A stretch of DNA of 64,000 nt from Cryobacterium levicorallinum (lineage in GTDB: Bacteria; Actinomycetota; Actinomycetes; Actinomycetales; Microbacteriaceae): positions 494,297-558,296 of the forward strand of contig NZ_SOFE01000023.1 in NCBI RefSeq assembly GCF_004402405.1. Reading direction: 5' to 3'. Each line of letters opens with the position of its first letter. The first letter of the stretch is position 1. The translations under genes and the position numbers were made by a program. Below the pieces are notes generated by a model. The model did not search any database, was not told the DNA's origin, and saw nothing but the letters and a program-made list of their open reading frames with translations. Below, one piece after another: positions 1-11,042 of the stretch.

Positions 1-3000
1 ACCTGCACCACAACGCGGTCGCGCATGCCGTTGAGCATGAGCGTCTGCTGTGTCTCGGCGAGGCCGAGTTCCCAGGGCGTGCCGGCGTGCTTGAGCGAGT
101 TGACCGGGCTCGCGCCCGTTCCGCCGTCGTGCCCGCTGATCAAAATCACGTCGGAGAGCGCCTTGGCAACCCCCGCCGCGACGGCGCCGATACCGGACTG
201 GCTGACCAGTTTGGTGTGGATGCGCGCCTTCGGGTTGGCCCGCTTCAGGTCGAAGATGAGCTGCTTGAGGTCTTCGATGGAGTAGATGTCATGGTGCGGC
301 GGCGGCGAGATGAGGCCGACGCCGGCCGTGGCGTTCCGGGTACGGGCGATCCACGGGTACACCTTGGTGGGCGGCAGCTGCCCGCCCTCACCGGGCTTGG
401 CGCCCTGCGCGAGCTTGATCTGGATATCGTCGGCGTGGGTCAGGTACATGCTGGTCACGCCAAACCGCCCCGAGGCGACCTGCTTCACCGCGCTGCGCCG
501 AGTCGGGTCGAGCAGACGGTCCAGGTCTTCGCCGCCCTCGCCGGTGTTCGACTTGCCGCCGAGGCGGTTCATCGCGATGGCGAGGGTTTCGTGCGCTTCC
601 TGCGAGATAGAACCATAGCTCATCGCTCCGGTAGAGAACCGCTTCACGATCTGCGACACCGATTCGACCTCGTCGAGCGGCACGGGCGTGCGCTGGCCGG
701 CGCTGAGGGTGAACATACCGCGCAGCGTCATGAGCGATTCAGCCTGGTCGTCGACCATCTTCGTGTACTCGCGAAAGATGTCATAGCGCTTGGTGCGGGT
801 GGCGTGCTGCAGCCGGAAGATGGTCTCCGGGTTGAACAGGTGCGGGGCACCGTCCCGGCGCCACTGGTATTCCCCGCCGGTCGCGAGGCGCTCGTGGGCG
901 GTCACCGCGGCATCCATTGGGTAAGCGGATGCGTGCCTGGCCAGGTTTTCGACACCGATCACGTCGATGCCGACGCCGCCGAGCTTGCTCGTAGTGCCGG
1001 TGAAGTACTGGTCGACGAAGGACTGAGCGAGGCCGACGGCCTCGAAGGTCTGCGCGCCAGCGTAGGACGACACGGTGGAGATGCCCATCTTGGACATGAT
1101 TTTGAGCACGCCCTTGCCGAGAGCCTTGATCACGTTGCGCACGGCCTTTTCGGGCGTGACGTTGGTGATGATGCCGCTGCGCACGAGGTCTTCGCAAGTT
1201 TCCATGGCGAGGTACGGATTGACGGCTGAAGCGCCGTAACCCATGAGCAGGGCCACGTGATGCACCTCGCGCACATCGCCGGCCTCGACCACGATGCCGA
1301 CCTTCATGCGGTTTTCGGTGCGGATCAGGTGGTGGTGCACGGCGGCGATCATGAGCAGCGACGGGATCGGGGCGAGGTCCTGGTTGGAGTCGCGGTCACT
1401 CAACACGATGAACAGCGCGCCGGCTTCGATCGCCTCGTCGACCTCGACGCAGATCGCGGCGAGGCGCTTAGCCAGGGCGTCTGAGCCCTCTTCGAAGCGG
1501 TACAGGCCGCGAATGGTCGTGGTGGTCCGGCTGCCGACGGCGGGGTCGATGTGCTGGATCTTGGCCAGTTCGTCGTTGTCGATGACTGGAAAATCGAGAA
1601 TGACCTGACGGGCATGTTCCGGACCGGCCGTGAGCAGGTTGCGCTCAGGGCCGAGGCCGAGCTTGAGGCTCGTGACGACTTCTTCGCGAATCGAGTCGAG
1701 TGGCGGGTTGGTGACCTGCGCGAACTGCTGGGTGAAGTAGTCGAACATGAGGCGCGGGCGGTCGCTCAGAACCGCGATGGGGGTGTCGCTGCCCATGGCA
1801 CCGAGTGGTTCGGCTCCGGTGCGTGCCATCGGGGTGAGCAGAATGCGCACCTCTTCTTCGGTGTAGCCGAAGGTGCGCTGACGACGTACAACGGATGCCG
1901 GCGGGTGCACGATGTGCTCCCGCTCCGGCAGGTCCTTGAGGTTAATACGCCCCTTCTGCAGCCAGTCGCCCCAGGGTTCGCTGGCCGACAGTTCGGCCTT
2001 GATCTCCCGGTCGTCGATGATGCGGCCGGCCACGGTATCGACCAGGAACATCTGGCCGGGGCGCAGGCGGCCCTTACGCACCACCCGCGCCGGGTCGATT
2101 CCGAGCACGCCGATCTCACTCGCGAGCACGACGAGGCCGTCATCGGTGATGAGGTAGCGACCGGGACGCAGGCCGTTGCGGTCGAGGGTGGCGCCGACGA
2201 GAGAGCCGTCGGTGAATACGATCGCAGCTGGTCCGTCCCACGGTTCCATGAGCATGGAGTGGTATTCGTAGAAGTCACGACGCTCATCGTCGAGGTCGGT
2301 CTGGTTCTCCCAGGCCTCGGGCACCATCATCATAATGGCGTGCGGCAGGGACCGACCAGACAGGCTGAGCAGTTCGACGACCTCATCAAAGGAGGCCGAG
2401 TCGCTCGCGCCGGGCGTGACGATCGGCAGCAGGGGTGCGAGGTCACCGAGCAGCTCGGACTCAAGCTGGGACTGGCGGGCGCGCATCCAGTTGCGGTTTC
2501 CCTGCACCGTGTTGATCTCGCCGTTGTGGGCGATCATGCGGAACGGCTGGGCGAGCGGCCAGGACGGGAAAGTGTTGGTGGAGTAACGCGAGTGCACCAG
2601 GGCGAGCGTCGATACGAATCGTTTGTCCGACAGGTCGGGGTAGAACGGTTCGAGCTGCAAGGTGGTGACCATGCCCTTGTAGACCAGGGTGCGGCAGGAC
2701 AGCGAGACGAAATAGATCTCGAGCTCACGCTCGGCCCGCTTCCGCAGCCGAAAGGTCTGTCGGTCGAGCGCGATGTCGCCGAGCAGGTCGCCCGACTCGG
2801 TCGTTCGGGTGCTCTGCACGAACAGCTGTTGGATAGCCGGCATGTTCGCACGCGCCTGGCTGCCGAGGTCTTCCGGATGCACCGGAACCTCCCGCCAGCC
2901 GAGGATGGTGAGGCTTTCCTCGTCGGCGATCAGGCTGATGGCCCGCTTGATGGCCGTGCGCGCGGTCGGGTCGGTCGGCAGAAAGACGTTACCGACGGCG

Positions 3001-3290
3001 TACTGGCCAACGGGGGGAAGCGCGAAATCCGTCACGGCGCGCAGGAAGGCGTCCGGTATCTGGGTGATAATGCCGGCACCGTCACCGGTTCCAGCGTCGG
3101 AACCGACCGCACCGCGGTGTTCAAGATTGCGCAGCGCGTCGAGGGCCTGGGTGATAATGTCGTGCCCGGCGGTGCCCCGCAGGGTCGCCACCATGGCAAG
3201 GCCGCACGCATCGCGTTCGGCGGCGGGGTCGTACAAACCGGCCGCTTCGGGCATGCTGCTGAAGCGGGAATAGAGAGGTTTCTGCGGCAT
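1..3290 (-). CDS. gltB: Glutamate synthase large subunit (partial, C-terminus beyond left edge)
   Basis: NADPH-dependent glutamate synthase large subunit makes two glutamates from glutamine and 2-oxoglutarate. About 1096 of the usual ~1500 codons are present. The ATG at 3290 starts with MPQKPLYSR; the class II glutaminase nucleophile is Cys29 in the DACGLAMVA context, so a short propeptide is expected to be removed. Further on are the glutaminase domain (motifs such as [12 protein letters not shown]), the central domain, and the FMN/2-oxoglutarate domain ([11 protein letters not shown] and [11 protein letters not shown]), after which the window ends. It lies 165 bp downstream of lgt on the same strand. 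The leader holds a small inverted repeat (GAACCC/GGGTTC, 3369-3385) of unknown role. gltD would be expected just beyond the window. The call is secure. Confidence 0.97.
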   Translation of the reverse strand, partial: MPQKPLYSRFSSMPEAAGLYDPAAERDACGLAMVATLRGTAGHDIITQALDALRNLEHRGAVGSDAGTGDGAGIITQIPDAFLRAVTDFALPPVGQYAVGNVFLPTDPTARTAIKRAISLIADEESLTILGWREVPVHPEDLGSQARANMPAIQQLFVQSTRTTESGDLLGDIALDRQTFRLRKRAERELEIYFVSLSCRTLVYKGMVTTLQLEPFYPDLSDKRFVSTLALVHSRYSTNTFPSWPLAQPFRMIAHNGEINTVQGNRNWMRARQSQLESELLGDLAPLLPIVTPGASDSASFDEVVELLSLSGRSLPHAIMMMVPEAWENQTDLDDERRDFYEYHSMLMEPWDGPAAIVFTDGSLVGATLDRNGLRPGRYLITDDGLVVLASEIGVLGIDPARVVRKGRLRPGQMFLVDTVAGRIIDDREIKAELSASEPWGDWLQKGRINLKDLPEREHIVHPPASVVRRQRTFGYTEEEVRILLTPMARTGAEPLGAMGSDTPIAVLSDRPRLMFDYFTQQFAQVTNPPLDSIREEVVTSLKLGLGPERNLLTAGPEHARQVILDFPVIDNDELAKIQHIDPAVGSRTTTTIRGLYRFEEGSDALAKRLAAICVEVDEAIEAGALFIVLSDRDSNQDLAPIPSLLMIAAVHHHLIRTENRMKVGIVVEAGDVREVHHVALLMGYGASAVNPYLAMETCEDLVRSGIITNVTPEKAVRNVIKALGKGVLKIMSKMGISTVSSYAGAQTFEAVGLAQSFVDQYFTGTTSKLGGVGIDVIGVENLARHASAYPMDAAVTAHERLATGGEYQWRRDGAPHLFNPETIFRLQHATRTKRYDIFREYTKMVDDQAESLMTLRGMFTLSAGQRTPVPLDEVESVSQIVKRFSTGAMSYGSISQEAHETLAIAMNRLGGKSNTGEGGEDLDRLLDPTRRSAVKQVASGRFGVTSMYLTHADDIQIKLAQGAKPGEGGQLPPTKVYPWIARTRNATAGVGLISPPPHHDIYSIEDLKQLIFDLKRANPKARIHTKLVSQSGIGAVAAGVAKALSDVILISGHDGGTGASPVNSLKHAGTPWELGLAETQQTLMLNGMRDRVVVQ

Positions 3291-3427
3291 TGAGACCGTC
3301 CTCACGAAATGACTAGCAGTAAGGGACGACGCTGGCCCGAAGGAAATGTGTGCAGGGAGTTGTAGCGGGAACCCTGATCGGGTTCGGCCCTGTTCGAGTT
3401 TGCCCTGACCGGGCAGCGCTACGAGTG

Positions 3428-3450
3428 CGTCGGTTGGGATTCAACCGACG
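3428..3450 (-). terminator. Hairpin after lgt
   Basis: A perfect 9-bp inverted repeat (CGTCGGTTG / CAACCGACG, 5-base loop) sits 5 bp past the lgt stop codon. No T-tract follows on the minus strand, so it may be a weak terminator or an mRNA-stabilising hairpin before gltB. Confidence 0.45.
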
Positions 3451-3455
3451 TGAGT

Positions 3456-4451
3456 CTACAGACGCGACGCGCTCGTGCTTGTGGCTGCGGCCTCGGGTGA
3501 TTCGGTGTGTTCATCGGCATCATCGCTCTGATCCGCGGAGCTTTGATCAAGATCATCCGAATCGCTGTCATCTAATTCTACCCCAGCGTCCGGGCCATTC
3601 CATTCCCGACCAGGAACATAGGCGCTGAGCTCTAGTCCGGGGTGACGGTGACGTTGCACGAGGATGATCACCAAGCCGAGCACGACGGCGGCCAGAGCGG
3701 CCCAGACGTTGGTGCGGATTCCGAAGTAGATCTCGCTCGGGTCAATGCGAATCGACTCAAAAAAGCTGCGACCCAGTCCATACCAGATGAGATATACGCC
3801 GAGCGTCTGACCGAAACGCAGACGGAATTTACGCTCGAGGTAGAGAATGACGGCGACGCCGAACAGATTCCAGATGATTTCGTAGAGAAAAGTCGGGTGG
3901 AACAGTGTGTCGGCCGGCAGTCCGACCGGGAAGGCGGCATTGCCGGACTCGATTTCCAGCCCCCACGGCAGGGTCGTCGGCAGCCCGAACAGCTCGTGGT
4001 TGAACCAGTTGCCGAGCCGACCGGTGGCCTGGGCGACCAACAAAGCGGGAGCAACAGCATCCGCGAAGCTCCAGAAACGGATGCCGGCCATCCGGCAGCC
4101 GATATAAGCGCCGACGGCGCCGCCGATCAGCGACCCGAAGATGGCGTTTCCGCCTTCCCAAATGTAGAGGGTGCGGAGCAGGTCCGCTCCATCAAAGAAG
4201 TAGTCTCCCGGGTGCGTCAGAACATGATAAATGCGGGCTCCGACAATGCCGAGGGGAACGGCCCAGAGGATGATGTCGAGTACAACGCCCGGCTCGGCAC
4301 CGCGCCTGGTCAGGCGGCGCGAGGTGATGATGGTGGCGAGGACGATGCCGGCGAGAATACACAGCGCATAGGCGTGGATGCGGAACGGGCCGAGGTCGAA
4401 GAACTGCCACTCGGGGCTCGGAATACTCGTGCTCAGGAGACTCAACAACAC
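3456..4451 (-). CDS. lgt: Prolipoprotein diacylglyceryl transferase
   Basis: Membrane enzyme that transfers diacylglycerol from phosphatidylglycerol to the lipobox cysteine of prolipoproteins, the first step of lipoprotein maturation. It has 331 residues and several membrane segments. The Lgt signature (GRLGNWFNHELFG) and the HPTFLYE motif are both visible. The start is GTG at 4451. The last ~50 residues form an Asp/Ser/Glu-rich cytoplasmic tail, seen in some actinobacterial Lgt proteins and not needed for catalysis. It lies downstream of trpA, a common actinobacterial arrangement. Substrates in this window include the osmolyte-binding lipoprotein at 62558-63484. Confidence 0.97.
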   Translation of the reverse strand: MLLSLLSTSIPSPEWQFFDLGPFRIHAYALCILAGIVLATIITSRRLTRRGAEPGVVLDIILWAVPLGIVGARIYHVLTHPGDYFFDGADLLRTLYIWEGGNAIFGSLIGGAVGAYIGCRMAGIRFWSFADAVAPALLVAQATGRLGNWFNHELFGLPTTLPWGLEIESGNAAFPVGLPADTLFHPTFLYEIIWNLFGVAVILYLERKFRLRFGQTLGVYLIWYGLGRSFFESIRIDPSEIYFGIRTNVWAALAAVVLGLVIILVQRHRHPGLELSAYVPGREWNGPDAGVELDDSDSDDLDQSSADQSDDADEHTESPEAAATSTSASRL

Positions 4452-4539
4452 CTAGGTACTACCTTTCATCGTGACTCGCGTCACTTGGGGCGAAAATAAT
4501 CGATCGCCTCGAACAATTTAGTGTAGAGCGCGCCTGCGA

Positions 4540-5373
4540 TTACCGGGGCGCGGAGGCCGGGCGAATATCGCTCGCGCCGGCGGCGAGTTCGAGGGCCAGC
4601 CGCGCTACGGCGGTGACTCCCCCTTCGGTGAGCGCCTTCACGAGGGCAGACCCAACGATGGCGCCGTCGGCATAGCCGAGAATTTCCCGTACCTGCTCGG
4701 GAGTCGAGATGCCCAGCCCGACACAGGCGCTCGTGCAGCCGACAGAGCGGAGGCGTTCCACCAGGATACGAGCAGCAGAATCGACCCCGGCGCGGGCGCC
4801 GGTCGTGCCCATCGTCGAAACGGTGTAAACAAAGCCGCGGCTCGCTTCAATCGCCTGCACCAATCGGGCGTCCGAGGAGGACGGCGCGGCGAGGAAGACC
4901 CGGTCCAGTCCGGTGCGTACGCTCGCGGTCATCCAGTCTGCGGCCTCGTCGGGAATAAGGTCGGGGGTGATCAGGCCGGCACCACCCGCGGCACGCAGGT
5001 CGTCGGCGAAACGCTCGACGCCGTACTGCACCACCGGGTTCCAGTAGGTCATCACGAGAATGGGGGCGTCGACCTGTGCGGTGATCGCCTTGACGGCTTC
5101 GAATCCGTGGCGCAGCTTGAAGCCGTTCGCCAGGGCCTGCTGCGTGGCAGCCTGAATGACCGGGCCGTCCATGACGGGGTCGGAATAGGGCAGACCGAGT
5201 TCAATGATGTCGACGCCGTTGGCGACGAGCGCCACGGCGGCGTCAATGCTCTCAGTCAGGGTCGGGAAACCGACCGGTAGGTAGCCGATGAGAGCGCCGC
5301 CGCCCTCGGTGCGTCGCCGTGCGATGGTCTGTTCGACCGTGCTCACGGTGTCGTTGGGTGCTGTGACCGTCAT
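4540..5373 (-). CDS. trpA: Tryptophan synthase alpha subunit
   Basis: Cleaves indole-3-glycerol phosphate to indole and glyceraldehyde 3-phosphate; indole is channelled to TrpB. It is a 277-residue TIM barrel. The catalytic Glu58 (ELGLPYSDP) and Asp69 (MDGP) line up with Glu49 and Asp60 of the enterobacterial enzyme, and phosphate-binding glycines are present near GLGIS. The start overlaps the trpB stop by 4 bases (ATGA), which indicates translational coupling. It is the last trp gene of the cluster. Confidence 0.98.
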   Translation of the reverse strand: MTVTAPNDTVSTVEQTIARRRTEGGGALIGYLPVGFPTLTESIDAAVALVANGVDIIELGLPYSDPVMDGPVIQAATQQALANGFKLRHGFEAVKAITAQVDAPILVMTYWNPVVQYGVERFADDLRAAGGAGLITPDLIPDEAADWMTASVRTGLDRVFLAAPSSSDARLVQAIEASRGFVYTVSTMGTTGARAGVDSAARILVERLRSVGCTSACVGLGISTPEQVREILGYADGAIVGSALVKALTEGGVTAVARLALELAAGASDIRPASAPR

Positions 5374-6596
5374 GATTGTTCCGCGCCTTCGTCGAGCAGG
5401 TCGAAGTACCGGCCGGCTGTTTCCATGTCTTTGTCGCCGCGCCCGCTGAGGTTGATCAGAATGGTCGCGTCCGGGCCGAGCTTCCGGCCGAGCTCGAGCG
5501 TGCCGGCCAGGGCGTGCGAGGACTCGATCGCCGGGATGATTCCTTCCGTACGGCTGAGCAGCCGCAGGGCGCTCATCGCGTCGTCGTCGGTGATCGGCAG
5601 GTACGTGGCCCGGCCGATGCTGGAGAGCCAGGCGTGCTCCGGGCCGACGCCGGGATAGTCAAGGCCCGCTGAGATCGAGTGCGATTCAACGGTCTGGCCG
5701 TCTTCGTCCTGCAGCAGCATACTGCGGGCGCCGTGCAGCACACCGGGGCGTCCCTTGGTAATGGTCGCTGCGTGGCGCGGCGTATCGACGCCGTCTCCGG
5801 CCGCTTCGTAGCCGTACAACGCGACATCGGCATCGTCCAGAAAAGCGTGGAAGATGCCCATGGCGTTTGAGCCGCCGCCGACACACGCCGTGACGGCATC
5901 CGGCAGGCTGCCGGTCAGGTCGAGAACCTGTTGGCGAGCCTCCTCGCCGATGATCTTTTGAAAGTCGCGGACCATGGCGGGGAACGGATGCGGCCCGGCC
6001 ACGGTTCCGAAAATATAATTGGTCGTCTCGACGTTGGTGACCCAGTCGCGCATGGCGTCGTTGATCGCGTCCTTCAGGGTGCGGGAGCCGGTCTTGACCG
6101 GAACGACCTCGGCACCCAGCAGGCGCATGCGGGCCACGTTCAGCGCTTGCCGCTCGGTGTCGACCTCGCCCATATAGACGACGCATTCGAGCCCGAACAG
6201 GGCGGCGACAGTGGCGGTGGCAACTCCGTGCTGGCCAGCTCCGGTTTCGGCGATGACTCGGGTTTTACCGATGCGCTTGGTGAGTAGAGCCTGGCCGAGA
6301 GCGTTGTTGATCTTGTGCGAACCGGTGTGGTTGAGATCTTCGCGCTTGAGAATAATGCGGGCACCACCGGCGTGCTCGGCGAAGCGCGGCACCTCAGTAA
6401 TGATCGACGGACGACCGGTGTAATTGATGTGCAGGTCCATCAGCGCCGCGGCGAAGGCTGGATCCTTCTTGGCGAGTTCGTATTCTGCGGTGAGTTCATC
6501 AAGCGCTGAAACGAGGGACTCGGGCACGAACCTGCCGCCGAATTCCCCGAAATATGGGCCGGATTCTGCACGTAAGGATTCTTCTCGTAAAGACAT
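5370..6596 (-). CDS. trpB: Tryptophan synthase beta subunit
   Basis: PLP enzyme that condenses indole with L-serine to make tryptophan. It has 408 residues, the normal length for the canonical TrpB1 type that pairs with TrpA. The N-terminal [14 protein letters not shown] motif and the PLP-binding Lys95 (GSHKINNAL) are present, as is the glycine-rich phosphate loop ([10 protein letters not shown]). Its ATG directly follows the trpC stop, and it overlaps trpA by 4 bases, so it sits inside a tight operon. Confidence 0.98.
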   Translation of the reverse strand: MSLREESLRAESGPYFGEFGGRFVPESLVSALDELTAEYELAKKDPAFAAALMDLHINYTGRPSIITEVPRFAEHAGGARIILKREDLNHTGSHKINNALGQALLTKRIGKTRVIAETGAGQHGVATATVAALFGLECVVYMGEVDTERQALNVARMRLLGAEVVPVKTGSRTLKDAINDAMRDWVTNVETTNYIFGTVAGPHPFPAMVRDFQKIIGEEARQQVLDLTGSLPDAVTACVGGGSNAMGIFHAFLDDADVALYGYEAAGDGVDTPRHAATITKGRPGVLHGARSMLLQDEDGQTVESHSISAGLDYPGVGPEHAWLSSIGRATYLPITDDDAMSALRLLSRTEGIIPAIESSHALAGTLELGRKLGPDATILINLSGRGDKDMETAGRYFDLLDEGAEQS

Positions 6597-7367
6597 TTAT
6601 ACCGCCAAAAACTCAGAGAGGGTTCGGATGGGATCACTCGTAACAAGCGCTTCGCCGACCAGGACAACATCGGCTCCGGCTGCGCGGTAGTGCGCAACAT
6701 CGGCTGCTGTCTTGACGGCGGACTCGGCGACGCGAATAACGCCGGAGGGGATTTTGTCGGCGAGGGCGCCGAACAGGTTCTGGTCAAGTTCAAAGGTTGA
6801 CAGGTCGCGCGCGTTCACCCCGACCAGGCTGGCGCCGATGTCGAGGGCGCGACTGACCTCATCCCCGCTGTGCGTTTCAACCAAGGCCGTCATGCCTAGC
6901 TCACGGATGAGGTCGTGCAGAGACAGCAGGGTGGACTGGTCGAGAGCGGCGACGATGAGCAGCACCAGATCGGCTCCGGCCGCGCGGGCCTCGAACACCT
7001 GGTACGGCGTTCCAATGAAGTCCTTGCGCAGAATCGGAATGCTTACCGCAGCGCGCACCTGCTCGAGGTCGGTCAGCGAGCCGTGAAAGCGTCGTCCCTC
7101 GGTGAGCACGCTGATGGCGCTTGCCCCGCCGGACTCATAGGAGACAGCCAGCGCTGCCGGGTCGGTGATGGCAGCGAGGGAGCCGCGGCTCGGGCTCGCT
7201 CGTTTGATCTCGGCGAGAATCTTGACCCGTTCGGTGGGAGCAAGGGCGTGCAGGGCATCGAGTGCAGGCGGGCGGACGCGCGCAGCGGCTTCCACGCTCG
7301 CGAACGGGCGGGTGAGTAGGCGTTCTTCGGCGTCGGAAACCGCGCCGGAGAGAAGTTCTTGGAGCAC
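6597..7367 (-). CDS. trpC: Indole-3-glycerol phosphate synthase
   Basis: Ring closure of carboxyphenylaminodeoxyribulose phosphate to indole-3-glycerol phosphate. It is a 256-residue TIM barrel with the catalytic lysine motif AEIKRASPSRG, the LRKDFIG motif and the C-terminal VGEALV phosphate-binding strand. As in other actinobacteria it is not fused to trpF. It abuts trpB with no gap and lies 19 bp downstream of a small membrane protein gene. Confidence 0.97.
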   Translation of the reverse strand: MLQELLSGAVSDAEERLLTRPFASVEAAARVRPPALDALHALAPTERVKILAEIKRASPSRGSLAAITDPAALAVSYESGGASAISVLTEGRRFHGSLTDLEQVRAAVSIPILRKDFIGTPYQVFEARAAGADLVLLIVAALDQSTLLSLHDLIRELGMTALVETHSGDEVSRALDIGASLVGVNARDLSTFELDQNLFGALADKIPSGVIRVAESAVKTAADVAHYRAAGADVVLVGEALVTSDPIRTLSEFLAV

Positions 7368-7386
7368 CAGGTGGCCGCGCAGCGGG

Positions 7387-7617
7387 TCAGTGACCGTGCG
7401 GCGTGGCGGTCATGGTGTTTACGCCATAGCCAACCTTGCTCATCACGTAGCCAACAACGAGACCGGCGAGCAGCAGGCCGAAGGAGGCCCAGACCAGCCA
7501 GGGCAGCTCGAAGAAGAATGCGGTCGTGCCGATGGTGAATGCCACCAGCATGATGATGACAGCGGTCCAGGCCGCCGGGGAGTGGCCGTGTCCGGGATCT
7601 GACGTATCGATGCTCAT
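7387..7617 (-). CDS. Small membrane protein of the trp operon (HGHSPAAW family)
   Basis: A 76-residue protein with a hydrophilic N-terminus containing GHGHSPAAW and two hydrophobic segments (about residues 17-38 and 42-60), ending in a His-containing tail. A short protein of this type is found at this position, before trpC, in many Microbacteriaceae and relatives (possibly the DUF6704 family, from memory). The upstream sequence gives a GAGGAGAACC ribosome binding site for the ATG at 7617. The function is not known; co-transcription with the Trp-associated membrane protein and trpC suggests a role in tryptophan or anthranilate handling. Confidence 0.85.
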   Translation of the reverse strand: MSIDTSDPGHGHSPAAWTAVIIMLVAFTIGTTAFFFELPWLVWASFGLLLAGLVVGYVMSKVGYGVNTMTATPHGH

Positions 7618-7691
7618 GGTTCTCCTCGTAAATACATTCTGCTGTGTACGTTGACAAGCACGTTAAGTCTAGCGGAGCGCATGCGCGCGCT

Positions 7692-8336
7692 TCAGCGTAC
7701 GGTCGGGTCATCGCCGCGGCTGAGGTCGTCCCAGTCGCCGACGGAGTCGCTCGCTGCGGGCTCAGTCGGGGTTGCCAGTGGTTGTGCACCGTGGGGCGAA
7801 GCCACTTGTTCAAACCGAACGGCCTGATACTTACGGGTCGGACCCGGCCACCGACCGCTCGTGACGATAATGGCCACACCAACACCCACCATGACGATCG
7901 CAGCACCCATCGCCACGAACGGCCAGGGTGTGATGACCGTGCCGAGCACGCTCAACTGAATCGACTCGTGACCGGCTATTCCCGTGGCGGCGGTCACCGC
8001 TGCGGCGCTGGCATCGGCGGGGTCTCGCACGGCCAGGAACGCGGCGAGGAACACCGAAAAGCCGAGGAGCACCTCGAGGGCACCGAGCACGATGCGAATC
8101 AGCCGCCCGGCGATGGTGAGCGCCGCGGCGAGGGCGAAGCCGGAGAGCGCGAGGGCGGTCAACGCCGGCGCGGCAATGGCTCCGTCGATCTCCAAGACCT
8201 GGGTGCCGGCATCGGGGAGTCCGACTTCGGCCTGCACCCAGACCTGGGTCCAGGCCAGCATGGCGAGCGAACTCGCCGCCAAAACGGAGAGGATGAAAAC
8301 GAGTTTCAGGCGACGCGCTGACATCCGTTCTGCCAT
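7692..8336 (-). CDS. Trp biosynthesis-associated membrane protein
   Basis: A 214-residue membrane protein with about four hydrophobic segments (residues ~11-32, ~50-75, ~80-105, ~128-160) and a hydrophilic C-terminal tail. Position (directly after trpE) and composition match the actinobacterial tryptophan-associated transmembrane family (Trp_oprn_chp type). Its ATG shares one base with the trpE stop (TAATG), so translation is coupled. The biochemical role of the family is not established; transport or a membrane scaffold have been suggested. Confidence 0.9.
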   Translation of the reverse strand: MAERMSARRLKLVFILSVLAASSLAMLAWTQVWVQAEVGLPDAGTQVLEIDGAIAAPALTALALSGFALAAALTIAGRLIRIVLGALEVLLGFSVFLAAFLAVRDPADASAAAVTAATGIAGHESIQLSVLGTVITPWPFVAMGAAIVMVGVGVAIIVTSGRWPGPTRKYQAVRFEQVASPHGAQPLATPTEPAASDSVGDWDDLSRGDDPTVR

Positions 8337-9883
8337 TAGTGCACCCTCCGCATGGCGTTGGCGACGGCGACGGCTCGCAGCGGGGCTGCCGCCTTGTTCT
8401 GCGACTCCTGGTACTCGGACGCGGGGTCGGAATCAGTCACGACGCCGCCGCCGGCCTGCACTCGCGCGATACCGTCCTTGATCGTGGCGGTGCGGATGGC
8501 AATGGCGAGGTCGGCGTCGCCGGCGAAACCGAAGTAGCCGACCACTCCCCCGTACACGCCGCGCTGGGCCGGTTCGAGGGCGTCGATGATCTCGAGCGCC
8601 CGCGGTTTCGGCGCGCCAGAGAGCGTACCGGCCGGGAAGGTGGCGCGGAAGACGTCGATCGCGGTCTTGCCGGGAACCAGGTTGCCCTCGACCGAGGAGA
8701 CGAGGTGCATGATGTGGCTGAATCGTTCGATACGCATGAACTCGGTCACCTCGACCGAGCCGGCCGTGCACACCTTGAGCAGGTCGTTGCGGGCGAGGTC
8801 GACGAGCATGAGGTGTTCGGCCCGTTCCTTGGGATCTTCGGCGAGCTCGATCGCGAAGTCGGCGTCGGCATCCGGTGTCGTTCCCCGCGGTTTGGAACCG
8901 GCGATCGGGTGGGTGAAGACGCGTTGGTCTTGCACCTTGACCAGAGCTTCCGGCGACGATCCGACGATCCAGTATGGGTCGCCTTCGTGCGTTTCGAGGC
9001 TGAGCAGGTACATGTACGGGCTGGGGTTTAGGCTGCGCAACACCCGGTAGACGTCGATGGGGTGCGCGGTGCAGACCTGGTCGAAGCGCTGCGAGATGAC
9101 CACCTGAAACACATCGCCGTCGACGATGTGCTGCTTGCCGATGTTGACGGCGGTGAGAAAGTCGTCGCGGGTGGTGCGATTGCGCGGCGAGCTCGGTACT
9201 TGCAGGTCGACCTCGGCCAGCCACGCTTCGCTGGGCGCGGCGAGTCGGCCCTGCAGCGAATCGAGGCGCTCGCTCGCGGCAGCCCAGAGCTCGTCGGGCG
9301 TGTCGGTACCATCGTTCAGCACGTTGGCGATCAGCTGCACGGTGCCGTATTTGTGGTCGAGCACGACCAAGTCGGCGACAAAGCTGAAGGACTGGCCCGG
9401 AACGTCATAGTCGGCCGGCGGCTGGTGCGGCAGGCGTTCGATCTGGCGAATCGCTTCCCAGCCGATGAAACCGACCAGCCCGCCGGTCAGCGGCGGATGT
9501 TCGGGCAGCCGCGGCGTCTGCCACCGGTCGAACAGGTACGCCAGCGCCGCGAGTGGGCCGAGGGAGGCCGCAGACCCGAGCGCACGCTCGGCGGAGAGCC
9601 CGTAGTCGATCCAGCGGGTTTCGTCGCCCTGTTGGGTGAGCACTCCAAAGGAGGAAACACCGACGAAGGAGAATCGCGACCAGATGCCGCCCTGCTCGGC
9701 GGACTCGAGCAGAAAGCTGCCGGGCAGACCGTTGGCGAGCTTGCGGTAGATGCCCACCGGGGTCTCGCCGTCGGCGAAGAGTTCACGGATAACCGGAATG
9801 ACCCGGTGCTCGCCGATCAGGGCATCGAACTGGATGCGGGTGGTCGAGCCGGCGGTGCGGGATCCTGCAGGGTTACCGGTCAT
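8336..9883 (-). CDS. trpE: Anthranilate synthase component I
   Basis: Converts chorismate and ammonia (from the glutaminase partner TrpG) to anthranilate, the committed step of tryptophan synthesis. The product is 515 residues from the ATG at 9883, which overlaps the hisI stop (ATGA); a longer in-frame ORF reaching 10168 only reads across hisI. Chorismate-binding motifs are clear: [40 protein letters not shown] and [10 protein letters not shown]. The N-terminal part (LLESAEQGG) matches the feedback-inhibition region. No trpG or trpD is nearby. With hisI abutting, no separate trp leader or attenuator is possible here. Confidence 0.97.
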   Translation of the reverse strand: MTGNPAGSRTAGSTTRIQFDALIGEHRVIPVIRELFADGETPVGIYRKLANGLPGSFLLESAEQGGIWSRFSFVGVSSFGVLTQQGDETRWIDYGLSAERALGSAASLGPLAALAYLFDRWQTPRLPEHPPLTGGLVGFIGWEAIRQIERLPHQPPADYDVPGQSFSFVADLVVLDHKYGTVQLIANVLNDGTDTPDELWAAASERLDSLQGRLAAPSEAWLAEVDLQVPSSPRNRTTRDDFLTAVNIGKQHIVDGDVFQVVISQRFDQVCTAHPIDVYRVLRSLNPSPYMYLLSLETHEGDPYWIVGSSPEALVKVQDQRVFTHPIAGSKPRGTTPDADADFAIELAEDPKERAEHLMLVDLARNDLLKVCTAGSVEVTEFMRIERFSHIMHLVSSVEGNLVPGKTAIDVFRATFPAGTLSGAPKPRALEIIDALEPAQRGVYGGVVGYFGFAGDADLAIAIRTATIKDGIARVQAGGGVVTDSDPASEYQESQNKAAAPLRAVAVANAMRRVH

Positions 9884-10257
9884 TCCGTGGGCCTTTCCAT
9901 GGTGGTCACGCCGAGGTCGCGCCCGTCGAAGCAGGTGTGGCTGCCGGTGTGGCAGGCGGCTCCGACCTGGTCGACCTGCACCAGCAGGGTGTCGTTGTCG
10001 CAGTCGAAGGCAGCGGAGTGCACGTACTGGGCGTGGCCGGAGGTGTCGCCCTTGCGCCAGAATTCCTGGCGGCTGCGCGACCAGAACGTGACGCGCCCCT
10101 CCGTCAGGGTACGGCGCAGCGCTTCCCGGTTCATCCAGCCGAGCATGAGCACCTCGTGGGTGTCCCACTGCTGGATGACCGCGGGCAGCAGCCCAGCGTC
10201 GTTGAACACCGCGGCGTCGAGCTGATTGGTGAGTTTGGCGTTCAGTTCATCGGCCAT
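9880..10257 (-). CDS. hisI: Phosphoribosyl-AMP cyclohydrolase
   Basis: Third step of histidine synthesis: opens the adenine ring of phosphoribosyl-AMP. It is a 125-residue monofunctional HisI with the metal-binding cysteines in the DCDNDTLL and [10 protein letters not shown] motifs, and [18 protein letters not shown]. The hisE function is a separate gene (11954-12217), as usual in actinobacteria. Its ATG shares one base with the hisF stop (TAATG), and its stop overlaps the trpE start. Confidence 0.97.
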   Translation of the reverse strand: MADELNAKLTNQLDAAVFNDAGLLPAVIQQWDTHEVLMLGWMNREALRRTLTEGRVTFWSRSRQEFWRKGDTSGHAQYVHSAAFDCDNDTLLVQVDQVGAACHTGSHTCFDGRDLGVTTMERPTE

Positions 10258-11018
10258 TAGCGCACCAGCATTCCCTCGGCGGCGAGCTCCCGCTTGACAT
10301 CATCGATGGTCAATTGTCCGTTGTGAAAAACGGATGCCGCCAGCACGGCATCCGCGCCGGCCCGGATCGCCGGGGGAAAGTCCTCCACTCGCCCGGCCCC
10401 GCCGGAAGCGATCACCGGAACCCGACTGTTGGCGCGCATGAGCGCGATGAGATCGGTATCGAAGCCCGCCTTGGTCCCGTCGGCGTCGATCGAGTTGACC
10501 AGGAGTTCCCCCGCGCCGAGTTCGATCGCCTGCCGGGCCCAGGCCACAGCATCCAGGTCGGTTTCGGTGCGACCGCCGTGGGTCGTGACGACGAAGCCGC
10601 TCTCCGTGCGAGCGGATCGCTTCACATCGAGGCTGAGGACAATCACCTGGGCGCCGAAGCGATCCGCGATCTCGGCGATCAGCGCCGGACGGGCGATGGC
10701 CGCGCTGTTCAATCCGACCTTGTCGGCGCCGCTCGCCTGCAGCCGGGAGACGTCTTCGACACTGCGGATCCCACCGCCGACGGTGAGCGGAATGAAGACC
10801 TGCTCGGCGGTCGCGCTCACGACGTCGTAGGTCGTCGAACGGTTATCGACGGTCGCCGTCACGTCGAGAAAGGTCAGCTCGTCAGCGCCCTGCTCGTAGT
10901 AGCGGCGGGCGAGTTCGACCGGATCGCCGGCGTCGCGCAGGTTCTGAAAATTAACGCCCTTGACGACACGACCGTTGGCCACATCGAGGCAGGGAATGAC
11001 GCGCACACTCAGGCTCAT
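10257..11018 (-). CDS. hisF: Imidazole glycerol phosphate synthase cyclase subunit
   Basis: With HisH it forms imidazole glycerol phosphate and AICAR. It is a 253-residue half-barrel repeat protein. The catalytic Asp near residue 12 ([14 protein letters not shown]) and the second catalytic Asp in LSLDVKR are present, together with both phosphate-binding loops (VGGGIRS and ASGGAGR). HisH and HisA are not in the window. It is separated from hisG by 24 bp and coupled to hisI. Confidence 0.97.
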   Translation of the reverse strand: MSLSVRVIPCLDVANGRVVKGVNFQNLRDAGDPVELARRYYEQGADELTFLDVTATVDNRSTTYDVVSATAEQVFIPLTVGGGIRSVEDVSRLQASGADKVGLNSAAIARPALIAEIADRFGAQVIVLSLDVKRSARTESGFVVTTHGGRTETDLDAVAWARQAIELGAGELLVNSIDADGTKAGFDTDLIALMRANSRVPVIASGGAGRVEDFPPAIRAGADAVLAASVFHNGQLTIDDVKRELAAEGMLVR

Positions 11019-11042
11019 GGCTGGTTGTCCTCTTTCGTGTGC

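Noticed and set aside
1551..3293. 580-residue plus-strand ORF opposite gltB
   Set aside because: Frame shadow in high-GC coding DNA; the opposite strand encodes clear GltB. Low-complexity Gly/Arg/Asp protein without any domain.
3291..3455. Riboswitch in the gltB leader
   Set aside because: Only a 6-bp inverted repeat is visible; no known motif or structured core could be recognised by eye.
9884..10168. N-terminal extension of trpE
   Set aside because: The extra ~95 codons lie inside hisI in another frame; ATG at 9883 has the expected ATGA coupling and a normal protein length.
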